This document shows, one piece after another, positions 46,396 through 56,023 of a stretch of 64,000 bases of DNA. Under the pieces are notes generated by a model, which was not told the origin of the DNA, did not search any database, and saw only the letters and a program-made list of their open reading frames with translations. The stretch lies in contig NZ_AHCB03000005.1 of the NCBI RefSeq assembly GCF_000238335.3, positions 682,001-746,000 of the forward strand. Direction: 5' to 3'. Positions within the stretch are counted from its first letter, which is position 1. Every line of letters starts with the position of its first letter. This stretch comes from Pseudoalteromonas marina. GTDB taxonomy: Bacteria > Pseudomonadota > Gammaproteobacteria > Enterobacterales > Alteromonadaceae. A program made the translations under genes and the position numbers.

Positions 46396-47079
46396 ATGGC
46401 AAATACTGAGCAAACCCTTTTCGCAAAACGCTTTCGTGGCTTTTTTCCTGTTGTTATTGATGTTGAAACTGCTGGTTTTAACAAAGAGACAGATGCATTA
46501 CTTGAAATTGCAGTCTCTGTTTTAAAAATGGATGATGACGGGTTGCTTAGCATAGATCAAACAGTGCATTTTCACGTTGAGCCGTTCGAAGGCGCAAATA
46601 TTGAGCAAGCAGCAATTGAGTTTAACGGCATTGACCCATTTTCGCCATTACGAGGTGCAGTCGCAGAAGAAGACGCTATCAAAGAGATTTGTAAGGTCGT
46701 GCGTAAAGCGCAAAAGGCAGCAGGGTGCCAGCGTTCTGTTATTGTGGCGCATAACGCTGCGTTTGATCATGGCTTTTTAAATGCGGCTATTGAGCGCAAT
46801 AATATAAAGCGCACACCGTTTCATCCATTTGTCAGCTTTGATACAACAACGTTAGCAGGGCTTGCTTTAGGTCAAACAGTATTAGCTAAGGCTTGTCGTG
46901 CGGCTGGAATTGAATTTGATAACAGTCAAGCACACTCGGCACTTTACGACACAGAACGCACCGCTGAATTATATTGTTTAATTGTAAACCGTTGGCAAGA
47001 GTTAGGCGGTTGGCCACTTGCGCCACTCGATGAGAGTGGCGATGATGAAGCCGCCAAGGAACCTAAAACGACTGAGTAA
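46396..47079 (+). CDS. rnt: Ribonuclease T
   Basis: RNase T is a dimeric DEDDh 3'-5' exonuclease that trims tRNA CCA ends and other stable RNA 3' ends. Exo motif I is [21 protein letters not shown]. Motif II is in the [17 protein letters not shown] stretch, and motif III is [15 protein letters not shown]. The 227-residue length is normal. The 3' end overlaps the convergent FapA-like gene by 17 bases. It would take part in maturing the tmRNA encoded 1.9 kb away. Confidence 0.96.
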   Translation: MANTEQTLFAKRFRGFFPVVIDVETAGFNKETDALLEIAVSVLKMDDDGLLSIDQTVHFHVEPFEGANIEQAAIEFNGIDPFSPLRGAVAEEDAIKEICKVVRKAQKAAGCQRSVIVAHNAAFDHGFLNAAIERNNIKRTPFHPFVSFDTTTLAGLALGQTVLAKACRAAGIEFDNSQAHSALYDTERTAELYCLIVNRWQELGGWPLAPLDESGDDEAAKEPKTTE

Positions 47080-48688
47080 TTTTACCCTCAGATAATCTTA
47101 CGAAGTGGGGGGGATAAATACGCGAAAACTGTTTTGTTTCTTTTGCTATTTTAAGCTCCACACCAGGGTGCATTAATTCGTTCACTTTTAAGCGGCTAGA
47201 AGCTAATAGCTGGGCTATTTTTCTTTTTACGAGTGCTTTTTGTTGCTTAACATGACGAGAGCGGGCATTTACTTGCTTTTCGTTAGCAGTAATTTTATCA
47301 GTAAATTGCTTGCGCTGAGCAGGGTTAGTTATTTTCTCTGCTTTAGTTCGCGCATTTTTTAAATCCAGTAATTTAGTACTTAATACCTTTTCAAAGTCGT
47401 TAATTTGGCTTTGCTTATCACGCAGTTCAAACCAATTTTGTGCTAAAAATACACGCGTTTTAGTACCAGCAGGCGCACCTAATTCACCTGTTTCAATACG
47501 CATTGCATCAAATATATTACCACCTATAATTTTGCCACGAGGGTTATCGGCTTTGCCAACACGTATTAAACGTTTAGCTGTTAGATCACAATGTAATACT
47601 TGGCGCTCTATGAATAAGCTTTGTTCAGTTTTAATATCACAATATTGAGCATAGCCTATAGAAATTGTACGCTTGGCTGAAATACGACAAGTAAATGCTT
47701 CCTCGCTTTCACGATTTCGGCCTATGGCACCTAATACAATAGTTACAGCACTTTCGCTTTGCACAATCCCTGATTCAACAAAGCCTAAAACAGTAATGTC
47801 ACCTTTCGCTTTTACTCGCATTCCGTCTTTTATATCGCCACTAATAATTACACTGCCGTCAAAATCAATGTGGCCTGTACTTACATCTACATTATCGAAA
47901 CATAAAACGTCGTCAACGCGCATTCCACGTGGCAGCGCAACAGGAACGCCTTTGCAATCTGCAATCAGTAAATTAGGGTTTGTTGGGTCTATTTTTGTCC
48001 CTTCAAAGGGTTGTAGTTCAAGTTCTTTTCCTGGCGAAGCAGGGATAATATCGCCAAACACCGTGTATCCGTCTTCACCCTGGGTGGCGGCTATACGTTG
48101 CATAAGAGGAGTGCCCGGTTTAACAGTAATAATAGCCCCAAGATCTTTCATATCAACTTTACCGCCAGCGGTTGCTTGCGGGCTTAAAACGCGATCTTGT
48201 GCTGTTGAACAAAGGCGAACAAATTTAGCATCGCTACCTTCTTTTGGATTGCGGCCATGGGCTACAATAGCGCTATATGCCACACCTGAAGCTTTTTCAA
48301 ACTGTTGGCCTAAAAAACTATCAAGCGCACGCGGACTAATCCCTTTTTTTACACCTGCTTGGCTAAGCGCCTCTTGCGCATCTTCCATTGTTAGCAGTGA
48401 TCCACCTTTAGCTGTAGTAATAGTGGCCTCTGCAACCATATTCTTTTCATCAATATTAATAGCGATAGTGGCATCCACTGCTTTAGCAATCACCAAAGAT
48501 ACTTCTTTGTGGTTTTTAGAAGGCGCAAAAAGTTTCCCGATATTAGCTGTAATAGTTTCATACTCGCCAAATTCAGATTGTTCAAACATTTCAATTAATT
48601 GAGTGCTTGTGACCGGAAAACCGCTATCAATAGGATGTTTAATTAAAGAAACACACCCTGTATTTTTATCTAATGAAAAAACCGACAT
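47063..48688 (-). CDS. FapA-like (DUF342) protein
   Basis: This is a 541-residue cytoplasmic protein. The central beta-helical FapA core (about 175-430) is rich in short repeats such as [36 protein letters not shown]-terminal coiled-coil region (about 410-500; [25 protein letters not shown]) follows. Family members are named flagellar assembly protein A, and Vibrio relatives affect PTS-linked flagellar pole placement. The function here is inferred. motY is two genes away, so a flagellar link is plausible. The 3' end overlaps rnt by 17 bases. Confidence 0.85.
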   Translation of the reverse strand: MSVFSLDKNTGCVSLIKHPIDSGFPVTSTQLIEMFEQSEFGEYETITANIGKLFAPSKNHKEVSLVIAKAVDATIAINIDEKNMVAEATITTAKGGSLLTMEDAQEALSQAGVKKGISPRALDSFLGQQFEKASGVAYSAIVAHGRNPKEGSDAKFVRLCSTAQDRVLSPQATAGGKVDMKDLGAIITVKPGTPLMQRIAATQGEDGYTVFGDIIPASPGKELELQPFEGTKIDPTNPNLLIADCKGVPVALPRGMRVDDVLCFDNVDVSTGHIDFDGSVIISGDIKDGMRVKAKGDITVLGFVESGIVQSESAVTIVLGAIGRNRESEEAFTCRISAKRTISIGYAQYCDIKTEQSLFIERQVLHCDLTAKRLIRVGKADNPRGKIIGGNIFDAMRIETGELGAPAGTKTRVFLAQNWFELRDKQSQINDFEKVLSTKLLDLKNARTKAEKITNPAQRKQFTDKITANEKQVNARSRHVKQQKALVKRKIAQLLASSRLKVNELMHPGVELKIAKETKQFSRIYPPHFVRLSEGKITQSF

Positions 48689-48893
48689 TTTAAATCCCTA
48701 CTTCTTATGCCTGTTATTATTCTTAACCTTTACAGTTACAACTAAACCTTTAGCACTAGCTGGCTAATCCCTTATTTGAACACAGGTTTACCATATTGTT
48801 AAGTAAATGTTTACTGTAGCTAATACATTATTGCTAATTTGGTTGCTAAATATGCAGTTAGCCTGTGTAAATCAAATAAAGCGTTATTAAGCC

Positions 48894-48923
48894 TTGAGTA
48901 TCATCACTTTACTCAGTTATACT
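48894..48923 (+). promoter_or_regulatory. Candidate ssrA promoter
   Basis: TTGAGT (48894-48899), an 18-base spacer and TATACT (48918-48923) predict a start near 48930, about 26 bases before the mature tmRNA 5' end. The extra leader would be removed by RNase P. Confidence 0.55.
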
Positions 48924-48955
48924 GCTTGCACGCTCTGAATGAGTTTACTAATTCA

Positions 48956-49312
48956 GGGGCTGATTAGGATTCGACGGAATTCAAGAAGCCCAAGGTGCAT
49001 GTCGAGGTGCGGTTTGCCTCGTAAAAAAGCCGCAATCTAAAGTAATCGCAAACGACGATAACTACTCTCTAGCAGCTTAGGCTGGCTAGCGCTCCTTCCA
49101 TGTATTCTTGTGGACTGGATTCTGGAGTGTCACCCTAACACCTGATCGCGATGGAAACCCTGGCCGGGGTTGAAGCGTTAAAACTAAGCGGCCTCGCCTT
49201 TACTTACCGTGTTTGTCCGGGATTTAAAGGTTAATTAAATGACAATACTAAACATGTAGTACCGACGGTCGAGGCTTTTCGGACGGGGGTTCAAATCCCC
49301 CCAGCTCCACCA
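48956..49312 (+). ncRNA. ssrA: tmRNA (ssrA)
   Basis: This is a 357-base transfer-messenger RNA that rescues stalled ribosomes with SmpB. The 5' end GGGGCTGATTAGGATTCGAC and the 3' end with T-arm GGTTCAAATCC and terminal CCA pair as the tRNA-like domain. The tag ORF starts at GCA 49048 and ends at TAG 49078-49080, encoding (A)ANDDNYSLAA, close to E. coli ANDENYALAA. Pseudoknot-type GC-rich segments follow. CCA is genome-encoded. A strong terminator follows at 49351. Confidence 0.97.
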
Positions 49313-49350
49313 ATAACGGTTTTTAAATTCGTTTGTTTAAAAACCCTAAA

Positions 49351-49388
49351 AAACCCGCAACTTGAGCAATCAAGTTGCGGGTTTTTTT
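49351..49388 (+). terminator. Terminator after ssrA
   Basis: AAACCCGCAACTTG, loop AGCAAT, CAAGTTGCGGGTTT with T-run to 49388. It also lies just before the end of the minus-strand gene at 49408 and may serve it. Confidence 0.9.
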
Positions 49389-49407
49389 ATGTGGTTAATA
49401 AAAGCTA

Positions 49408-50466
49408 TTATGATTCTCTTATTGTGCGTAGCTTCATTTTTATCACAATGATCATTAATATAAGTAGTGATAAAACACTAATTGATAGCGTTAAGTTAAT
49501 TACGGCGTTGTTGGGCTGATTAACTTTAGGGTGTGCGTTTCCATTTTGCTGCTGCCTAATATAACGCTGGCTTATCCAGTCTACGGCGTTGATCCATTGT
49601 ACTTTATTAGGATCTGTATTATTGAGTGTACTCATTGTATGTGCGTCATTATTTAAACTTTTTGCTAAATTAATGAGTTGCAACCAAAACGCATTTTTCT
49701 CACCTAAGTCGTCTATTTCTTGCAGGCGAAGGTTTAATTTTTCTCCTCCCATTTTTTCAATATTAGGCTGCTTTACACTGTCGGCATAGCTATTAATTAA
49801 TAGAGAAAACCGATTGAACTGCTCGCTATCGTGGCTTTGCTGTGCATTATTATTGGCACTCAAATTCGTTTTTTGTTGATTACTAACTGCCTTTTGCTCA
49901 GTTATGTACTGTTTGTAATCTTGGTAGGTTAAGCCTGTTAACGTGTTACTTTGTGATTCACTCATTGTATTTGAAAGCAAATTATAGCTAAGAGTAAGGC
50001 CCGTAATTGTCATAACTAACAGGGCTATATAGCAAAGATAGAGTAGGCTTTTTAGTGAAGATCGCTGTAGCTTTACTTTGTCGTTTTTGTAACGCGTAAT
50101 TATAGTTTGTATAGAATTAGTTTTTTTCTGCAGTAGTGTACGTTTTGAATTAGACGTTTTATGTTCTTCTGCATCATCATGTTTTGTTAATTTTTTTAAC
50201 GCTAAAGGATACTGCTTTGCTGTAAGAGCGGTAGATTGATGCAGTTCAACTCGTGTTATTAAGCCCATTTTTTTTAGTGACGATTCTGCTTTAACGGCTT
50301 CAATACTCGTTAGATCTTTTTTTAATGCGTAAGATTTACCATCAAACAACTTTATAGCAATAGTGTGGGGAATATTTAAAAATTGGCTAAGTTGTTTTTG
50401 TACCAATGAAATATTGGCATGTTGGTGTAGTTGGCCATTAAAAATAATTTTAAATGTAGCGCTCAC
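49408..50466 (-). CDS. Membrane protein of unknown function with FKIxF-type N-domain
   Basis: I do not recognise a named family. The 352-residue protein starts at GTG 50466 with AAGGA about six bases upstream. Residues 1-75 (MSATFKIIFNGQLHQHANIS to LKKMGLITRVEL) look like a small cytoplasmic domain seen at the start of other proteobacterial membrane proteins. A charged linker follows, then a TM helix at about 142-167, a long polar region and a C-terminal TM (about 318-343). The region between the helices is rich in Asn, Gln and Ser and is probably periplasmic. It is a single gene next to ssrA. Confidence 0.7.
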   Translation of the reverse strand: MSATFKIIFNGQLHQHANISLVQKQLSQFLNIPHTIAIKLFDGKSYALKKDLTSIEAVKAESSLKKMGLITRVELHQSTALTAKQYPLALKKLTKHDDAEEHKTSNSKRTLLQKKTNSIQTIITRYKNDKVKLQRSSLKSLLYLCYIALLVMTITGLTLSYNLLSNTMSESQSNTLTGLTYQDYKQYITEQKAVSNQQKTNLSANNNAQQSHDSEQFNRFSLLINSYADSVKQPNIEKMGGEKLNLRLQEIDDLGEKNAFWLQLINLAKSLNNDAHTMSTLNNTDPNKVQWINAVDWISQRYIRQQQNGNAHPKVNQPNNAVINLTLSISVLSLLILMIIVIKMKLRTIRES

Positions 50467-50937
50467 TTTAATTCCTTTGTTTTCATTTCCCTTAAGGAGC
50501 TTTTTTTATCTATATACATAACATAAACTTAACAGATTAAGGCCCTGTTTTCTATATTCCTCACTAATGATTTTTTATTAATAATTTAATGTGCTTAAAC
50601 TTAATACAGTAAAGTGACTTTACGAGAAGGAAATTTGAAAGGTGGAGGGATAATAGATTACGTTTAGGTCACAGAGCGCTGCTCACTTGAGGCTTATCGT
50701 CAAGGGATTCTATTGCTAATTTATTAACTCTCACAGGCAATGCTTTGGTTTGCAGTTGTTGACGTGGTTAGAGGGTAAATTGTTTGGGGTAGCCTTATGG
50801 CTGTTGTGGCGTATCTAAATGATTTGTTCTTTTTGAATTAAATATTAGCAGCTTGTTTTGAGTGTCAGCTGTTTAGTTAACTTGCTAATAGTTGAAAGTG
50901 TTGCCCCATTAACGCTTTTGTTAATGGAGCACTTTGG
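50467..50937. other. Intergenic, 471 bases
   Basis: No credible ORF or known RNA is visible. A hairpin CCATTAAC-GCTTTT-GTTAATGG (50906-50927) sits beside the 3' end of the minus-strand NAD(P)-binding gene and lacks a T-run. The remainder shows no repeat or clear motif. The base composition is mixed, with some GT-rich stretches near 50750-50810. Confidence 0.4.
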
Positions 50938-51573
50938 CTATTTAACCGCAGATTTAATGGCAGTATCACCGTCAAAAAGTTCAAAAATACGGTTCTTTTC
51001 AAACGAATTGGTTGCGATATGCAGCAGTGCATTGGCTACATTTTCACGACTAATTTTAGCCTTATCTTGGTCATCAGGGCGCTGTGTTGTCACTTTCATT
51101 GATGCGCTTTCATCAGTGAGCGTACCCGGGCGAACAATGGTGTAATTTAAACCACTACTGGCAAGGTGTTCATCGGCCATGTGCTTGGCAACTAAGTATG
51201 GTTTTAAATCACTTTCTATTGCGTCAGGGTTATCTGCACCTATTGAGCTGACCATAATAAAGTGCTTAACGTTATTGTTTTTTGCGTAATTAGCCGCTTT
51301 TGCTGCAGCCCATAGATCAATTAATAGTGTTTTGTCGTCGCCGGTGCTTCCACCAGAACCAGCCGCAAAAATTACTTGATCACAACCTTTAATAGCTTCA
51401 CTAAAATCACCTTCTAAATCTTGCTCTACAATATTTAAAAACGGGCTTTCTAAATCACTTAGCTTAGTTTTATCACGAACAAGGGCGGTAACATTTTGTT
51501 CGTTCTTAAGTAATAACTCCGTTGTCATTTTACCAATTTGACCACTAGCGCCAATAATTAAGGTCTTACTCAT
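50938..51573 (-). CDS. NAD(P)-binding atypical SDR protein
   Basis: This is a 211-residue Rossmann-fold protein. The nucleotide-binding stretch is TLIIGASGQIGKMTTELLLKN at the N-terminus. DQVIFAAGSGGSTGDDKT and ISSIGADNPDAI-like VSSIGADN follow, and YTIVRPGTLTDE closes the core. It belongs to the NAD(P)H-binding / YwnB-type atypical short-chain dehydrogenase group. The substrate is unknown. It stands alone with its own ribosome binding site (AAAGGAG before the ATG). Confidence 0.88.
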   Translation of the reverse strand: MSKTLIIGASGQIGKMTTELLLKNEQNVTALVRDKTKLSDLESPFLNIVEQDLEGDFSEAIKGCDQVIFAAGSGGSTGDDKTLLIDLWAAAKAANYAKNNNVKHFIMVSSIGADNPDAIESDLKPYLVAKHMADEHLASSGLNYTIVRPGTLTDESASMKVTTQRPDDQDKAKISRENVANALLHIATNSFEKNRIFELFDGDTAIKSAVK

Positions 51574-51745
51574 AATTAACTCCTTTCACTTGTTAGTAAA
51601 TGTATTTGCTTACAAGTAGACCTTGGGCTTAAAAATTGTTTTTAAAGGGCAAAAATAGACATTAACGTATTAATTTTAAAAAACATTTAATATAAAAAGA
51701 GTACCTTAACTGAGTATGAAAATGAGTAGTTATATTTGTGTTTTT

Positions 51746-52075
51746 CTATAATATTTTTTCAATCATTATACTCACTTCGGTCACATAGTTACGGTGGTAT
51801 AAGCTAATACGTACTTTACGATTTTGGTAATTGTAATAAAGGGTGCGGTAGTTTTCACTGCCGGTTATCTTCAATGGGTCACCTAATTGTTGCTGATAAA
51901 AGTCTGTAATGGAGGAAATAGACTGCGTTAAATACCCAGTTTTAACAAGTGGGTATTCATCTGTTACTTCCATAGTTGTTACAAACTCATCTGGCACTGC
52001 AATATCAATAACATTTATGGCAAGTGTTTTAAAAGAGGTAAACAATAACAGCGATAGTATAATTAATTTTTTCAT
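51746..52075 (-). CDS. Small secreted protein of unknown function
   Basis: This is a 109-residue protein with a Sec signal peptide (MKKLIILSLLLFTSFKTLA). The mature part is about 90 residues and ends VRISLYHRNYVTEVSIMIEKIL. SSITDFYQQQLGDPLKI and RTLYYNYQNRKVRISLY suggest a small periplasmic alpha/beta domain. I do not recognise the family. It lies upstream of the mnmC stop with 59 bases between, and nothing suggests an operon. Confidence 0.7.
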   Translation of the reverse strand: MKKLIILSLLLFTSFKTLAINVIDIAVPDEFVTTMEVTDEYPLVKTGYLTQSISSITDFYQQQLGDPLKITGSENYRTLYYNYQNRKVRISLYHRNYVTEVSIMIEKIL

Positions 52076-52134
52076 TGTGACTCTTTAAGTTCCTTTTATT
52101 AAGAACAGTTTACCCAAATAGTGGGCTTTGTCAT

Positions 52135-54144
52135 TTATATTTTATTACGAATTAAATCTCTTACAATAAAGCGAGCGGGGTGTATAGCTTGGCTTACTCG
52201 CTCGCTGAGTGGGCGCGGCTCGTTTGCTAAGCAGCTAATAAAATGTTCAGCACACAGTGGTGCGCTGCACAAGGCACGAGCTCCAAAGCCCGTAAAAATA
52301 TGTAGCCCTTGTTGAGGGTGATTGAGAGGCAAATATTGATAACGCTTACCCAATCTCAGGTTTGCAAATGCATTTGTAAAATCGCTTTGTTCACACCATT
52401 GCCCAGCCATTGGCAAGTGGTCGATGAATGTGCACCTTACTGCTGCTTTTGCAGAGCTTACTTTTCCTAACGTTGTAGCAAAGTCGCTATGATCGTAAAA
52501 GTTTATGAGTTGAGCACGGTTAGTGTGGTTATCCTCATCTGAAACATGGCGACTTTTACTGTTTTTATCAAATGTAGCGCCCATGCAATGATGGTCTAAA
52601 TAAGCTGGTGTAAAGTAGCCTTTATGGCAAAGTACCGTTTTAAGCTTTCGAGATTCAGGACTTGCTTGAACATGCGATACTTGCCCGCGCACGCCTACAA
52701 TAGGAAGTGATTTTGTTTGCTCAAATGTGTCGCTGTGCTCACCTGTGCAAATAATAACATCGCTAAATGGGCCAAACTGTTGATTATTGCTTGTTAAAAC
52801 CCAGCCGTTTGCTGTTTTTTCTATGTTTACTATATTGCAATTAAAGTGGCTGTTGTGGGGCATTAGCTTATTGGCCGCGCCTAGCATTGCATTAACGAGT
52901 TGTGGTGGATTAACCCAGCCACCTTGTTCAAAATAAACACCAGGGTACCCAGTTTGAACGCCGGCTATTTCATCGCCTTGCTCTGCGGTTACGTTTTGCA
53001 TAAGTTGCTTTGGCCAAAGTTGCTTTTGAGCAAGGTTTTTGTGTTTATCAGCAAGGGGCTTTTTTACTGCATGTTGCAAAACACCACACCATTGATGATC
53101 AAAGCTAAATCCATCATTTAATAATTGCTGGTAAACGCGCTTTGCGTATAAAAAACTATGCGCAAAAAGTTCACTATGCGGTGAATCTTTAGCTTGTAAA
53201 TGAGGGTACACCGCGCCTTGCACATTATGTGACGCGCCCATGGCTGGCTGCGGGTCTTTGCAGAATAATTCAGCGTTTATACCGCGTTTAGCAAGGCTGT
53301 ATAAAATACAACTACTGGCTATACCGCCACCAATAATAGCGACGTTATTAAGTTTACTATCGTCTTGATTAAAGTAAGGGGGGGCTGATTGAGCCGTGTT
53401 TGCATGTGGTATTTGGCCTATTAGCATGTCTCTTTTTTTGCCAAAGCCTTTGGTTTTAATTGTATCAAACCCGGCTTTTATTAAACCACGGCGCACAAAA
53501 CCTGCAGCTGTAAACGTAGCTAGAGTTGCCTTTGCTTTTGAAATGTCAGCCATGCTATTAAATAAGCTTTGCTGCCACATTTCAGGGTTTTTGCTTGGGG
53601 CAAACCCATCTAAATACCAGGCATCTACAATCCCTGTTTGTGGGTAGCTCATTGTATTAATAGACGCGAGTGCATCGCCAAAATATAAGTCGAGGACAAC
53701 ACGTCCGTTGTCAAACTCAAGTCGGTGACACCCTTGTAAATTAATAGGGTAATGGTTGACGAGTTTTTCACTTAATTTTTGTAATGAAGGCCACGCTTGA
53801 AGCGCTTTACTTAAATCGTTAACTTTTAATGGGTATTTTTCAAACGAAATAAAGTGAAGGCGTTTTACACCTTTATCTAATTGATTTTGTGGTTGTTGAC
53901 GTGCAATATGATCGTTAAAGTGTTGCCATGTATTTAAAAAATTTAACCCAGTACCAAATCCTGTCTCTGCTATTACAAAGTGGGGTTGGTCATGAGTTTG
54001 TAATCGAGTTTCTATATTATTTTGCTCATAAAACACATAATGCGATTCGGCAAGACCGTCGTCATTCGAAAAATAAATATCACCAAAGTCATCAGCAAAT
54101 GGTGTACCTAAATCGTTAAAGTGTATATGTGCGTTTTTAATCAT
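52135..54144 (-). CDS. mnmC: Bifunctional tRNA 5-methylaminomethyl-2-thiouridine biosynthesis protein
   Basis: MnmC finishes the mnm5s2U wobble modification. An N-terminal SAM-dependent methyltransferase domain (about 1-245) has FVIAETGFGTGLNFLNTW and WYLDGFAPSKNPEMW. The C-terminal FAD-dependent oxidoreductase domain (about 265-640) has VAIIGGGIASSCILYSLAKRG and a terminal IFTGFGARALCSAPL. At 669 residues it matches E. coli length. The divergent position against fabB is the same as in E. coli. Confidence 0.96.
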   Translation of the reverse strand: MIKNAHIHFNDLGTPFADDFGDIYFSNDDGLAESHYVFYEQNNIETRLQTHDQPHFVIAETGFGTGLNFLNTWQHFNDHIARQQPQNQLDKGVKRLHFISFEKYPLKVNDLSKALQAWPSLQKLSEKLVNHYPINLQGCHRLEFDNGRVVLDLYFGDALASINTMSYPQTGIVDAWYLDGFAPSKNPEMWQQSLFNSMADISKAKATLATFTAAGFVRRGLIKAGFDTIKTKGFGKKRDMLIGQIPHANTAQSAPPYFNQDDSKLNNVAIIGGGIASSCILYSLAKRGINAELFCKDPQPAMGASHNVQGAVYPHLQAKDSPHSELFAHSFLYAKRVYQQLLNDGFSFDHQWCGVLQHAVKKPLADKHKNLAQKQLWPKQLMQNVTAEQGDEIAGVQTGYPGVYFEQGGWVNPPQLVNAMLGAANKLMPHNSHFNCNIVNIEKTANGWVLTSNNQQFGPFSDVIICTGEHSDTFEQTKSLPIVGVRGQVSHVQASPESRKLKTVLCHKGYFTPAYLDHHCMGATFDKNSKSRHVSDEDNHTNRAQLINFYDHSDFATTLGKVSSAKAAVRCTFIDHLPMAGQWCEQSDFTNAFANLRLGKRYQYLPLNHPQQGLHIFTGFGARALCSAPLCAEHFISCLANEPRPLSERVSQAIHPARFIVRDLIRNKI

Positions 54145-54213
54145 AATTTTTAAATTTACAAAATATATTTTTCATTATTTTACGGGTTTTCTTTGTAATA
54201 GTCTGGCGTTATT

Positions 54214-54247
54214 TATAAGCTAGCAGTTCAGAGTACAAGTGTACGCT
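54214..54247 (+). promoter_or_regulatory. fabB promoter with FabR-type operator
   Basis: AGAGTACAAGTGTACGCT at 54230-54247 is a near-palindrome. Its reverse strand matches the FabR-type pattern AGCGTACA-N2-TGTTCGCT at 14 of 16 fixed positions. A TATAAG -10 lies at 54214-54219, so the operator would sit just after the predicted start, suited to repression. FabR is known to act on fabB and fabA in other gammaproteobacteria. Confidence 0.6.
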
Positions 54248-54322
54248 AGAAAGCTGACCACTTAAGTGATTAAATTCGCGTAAAATAAAACGCAATTAAG
54301 TATTAAGCTAAGGGAATCACCC

Positions 54323-55534
54323 ATGAGAAGAGCCGTAATTACCGGTATCGGTGTTGTATCAAGCATTGGTAACAACAAAGAAGAAGTTTTAGAGTCATTA
54401 AAAACAGGTAAAAGTGGTATCGCTTTCAACCAAGAGTTTGCTGACTACAACTTGCGCAGCAACGTATCAGGTAAAATTGATATAAACGTTAAAGACCATG
54501 TTGACCGCAAAGCAATGCGCTTTATGGGTGATGCTGCTGCGTACTCTTACATTTCGATGACTCAAGCAATTGAAGACTCAGGGTTATCAGAAGAGCAAGT
54601 CTCAAACGAGCGCACGGGTATTATAGTTGGCTCTGGTGGTGGTTCATCTAAATGGCAAGTAGAAGCCGCCGATATTTTGCGTGAAAAAGGCGTAAAGCGT
54701 GTAGGCCCTTACATGGTGCCTCGCACTATGGCCAGTACAACTTCAGCATGTTTAGCGACTCCTTTTAAAATAAAAGGGGTTAATTATTCAATTAGTTCTG
54801 CATGTGCTACGTCGGCGCATTGTATTGGTAATGCGGTTGAACAAATTCAACTTGGCAAGCAAGACGTTGTGTTTGCTGGTGGCGGTGAAGAACTTCACTG
54901 GACGCTTGCAATGGAATTTGACGCAATGGGTGCACTCTCTACTAAATACAACGAAACACCAGAAAAAGCATCGCGCACATATGATGCTAACCGTGATGGT
55001 TTTGTTATTTCTGGCGGTGGTGGCATTGTAGTCGTAGAAGAGCTAGAGCATGCATTAGCACGCGGTGCGCATATTTACGCTGAAATAGTAGGGTATGGTG
55101 CTACATCTGATGGGTACGATATGGTTGCTCCATCGGGTGAGGGTGCTGCACGTTGTATGCGTCAAGCAATGCAAAATGTAGACTGCATTGATTATCTTAA
55201 CACGCATGGCACATCAACACCTGTTGGTGATGTTAAAGAGCTTGGTGCAATTCAAGACGTATTTGGTGGTAACTCGCCCATGATCAGTGCGACTAAGGCA
55301 ATGACGGGTCATGCCCTAGGGGCTGCCGGTGTGCATGAAGCCATTTTCTCTTTGTTAATGCTTGAGCATGGTTTTGTAGCACCTTCAATTAATGTTGATG
55401 AATTAGACGAGCAAGCTGTAGGTTTAGATATTGTTACTGAACGCAAAGATGTAGAGCTAAATACAGTGATGTCTAACAGCTTTGGCTTTGGTGGTACAAA
55501 CGCCACTTTGGTAATGAGCAAATACAAAGCTTAA
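54323..55534 (+). CDS. fabB: 3-oxoacyl-ACP synthase I
   Basis: KAS I elongates acyl-ACP and is needed for unsaturated fatty acid synthesis with FabA. The 403-residue protein has [17 protein letters not shown] at the N-terminus. The Cys nucleophile is in [16 protein letters not shown] (near residue 163). The two His are in [14 protein letters not shown] and [14 protein letters not shown], and the C-terminal [14 protein letters not shown] is present. The sequence looks like FabB rather than FabF. AAGGGAA lies about eight bases before ATG. A strong terminator follows. Confidence 0.97.
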   Translation: MRRAVITGIGVVSSIGNNKEEVLESLKTGKSGIAFNQEFADYNLRSNVSGKIDINVKDHVDRKAMRFMGDAAAYSYISMTQAIEDSGLSEEQVSNERTGIIVGSGGGSSKWQVEAADILREKGVKRVGPYMVPRTMASTTSACLATPFKIKGVNYSISSACATSAHCIGNAVEQIQLGKQDVVFAGGGEELHWTLAMEFDAMGALSTKYNETPEKASRTYDANRDGFVISGGGGIVVVEELEHALARGAHIYAEIVGYGATSDGYDMVAPSGEGAARCMRQAMQNVDCIDYLNTHGTSTPVGDVKELGAIQDVFGGNSPMISATKAMTGHALGAAGVHEAIFSLLMLEHGFVAPSINVDELDEQAVGLDIVTERKDVELNTVMSNSFGFGGTNATLVMSKYKA

Positions 55535-55560
55535 TTACCTACATTTGTTTTTTCGGTAAA

Positions 55561-55591
55561 AAAAAGGTAAGCCACAATGGCTTACCTTTTT
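55561..55591. terminator. Terminator between fabB and the small lipoprotein gene
   Basis: AAAAAGGTAAGCCA pairs perfectly with TGGCTTACCTTTTT around CAA. It can work on both strands for two convergent genes. Confidence 0.85.
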
Positions 55592-55604
55592 ATTATAAAG
55601 GGAG

Positions 55605-55973
55605 TTATTCCCCCTTACTGTGTTCTTCGCGAGCTTGCTCAATTTCGTCTGCAATTTCTTGGGCTTTTTGCTTGGTTTTTTCTGTTAATTCACCTGCGGC
55701 TTCTTTACTTTTTATCCATGCATCGATAGCAATTTCCTTACCATCGTCGTACATGTCTAAGCCCATGGCTTTGCTTTGTTGAAGTAACTCGTTTAACGAC
55801 TCATCATTTTTAAGATCGTGTGTTGTTTCTTTTACTTCATTCCAGGCATCACCTAGTTTTTCTTGCATTTGAGCGCTTTTTTCTTTTGTTTCTTCTTTTA
55901 CTTCTTTAGCGTCTTCACAACCGGTTAAAGTAATTAAAGTGCCTAATAATGCTAAACCTGCTAATTTGTTCAT
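55605..55973 (-). CDS. Small helical lipoprotein of unknown function
   Basis: The lipobox LITLTGC (Cys near residue 19) marks a lipoprotein. The mature part, about 100 residues, is almost all charged helix (KEVKEETKEKSAQMQEKLGD, then SKEAAGELTEKTKQKAQEIA). This is a coiled-coil or apolipoprotein-like pattern. No enzyme motif is visible. It resembles small envelope stress lipoproteins in composition only. It is convergent with fabB and divergent from the GNAT gene, 50 bases away. Confidence 0.8.
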   Translation of the reverse strand: MNKLAGLALLGTLITLTGCEDAKEVKEETKEKSAQMQEKLGDAWNEVKETTHDLKNDESLNELLQQSKAMGLDMYDDGKEIAIDAWIKSKEAAGELTEKTKQKAQEIADEIEQAREEHSKGE

Positions 55974-56023
55974 ATGCTATCTCCTCAAGAGATTAATAGT
56001 TAATTCCAGATAATTATAGAGTA

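Noticed and set aside
47673..48602. 309-codon open frame opposite the FapA-like gene
   Set aside because: Its Ser/Pro/Thr-rich composition is that of an antisense shadow; the minus-strand DUF342 frame has clear family repeats.
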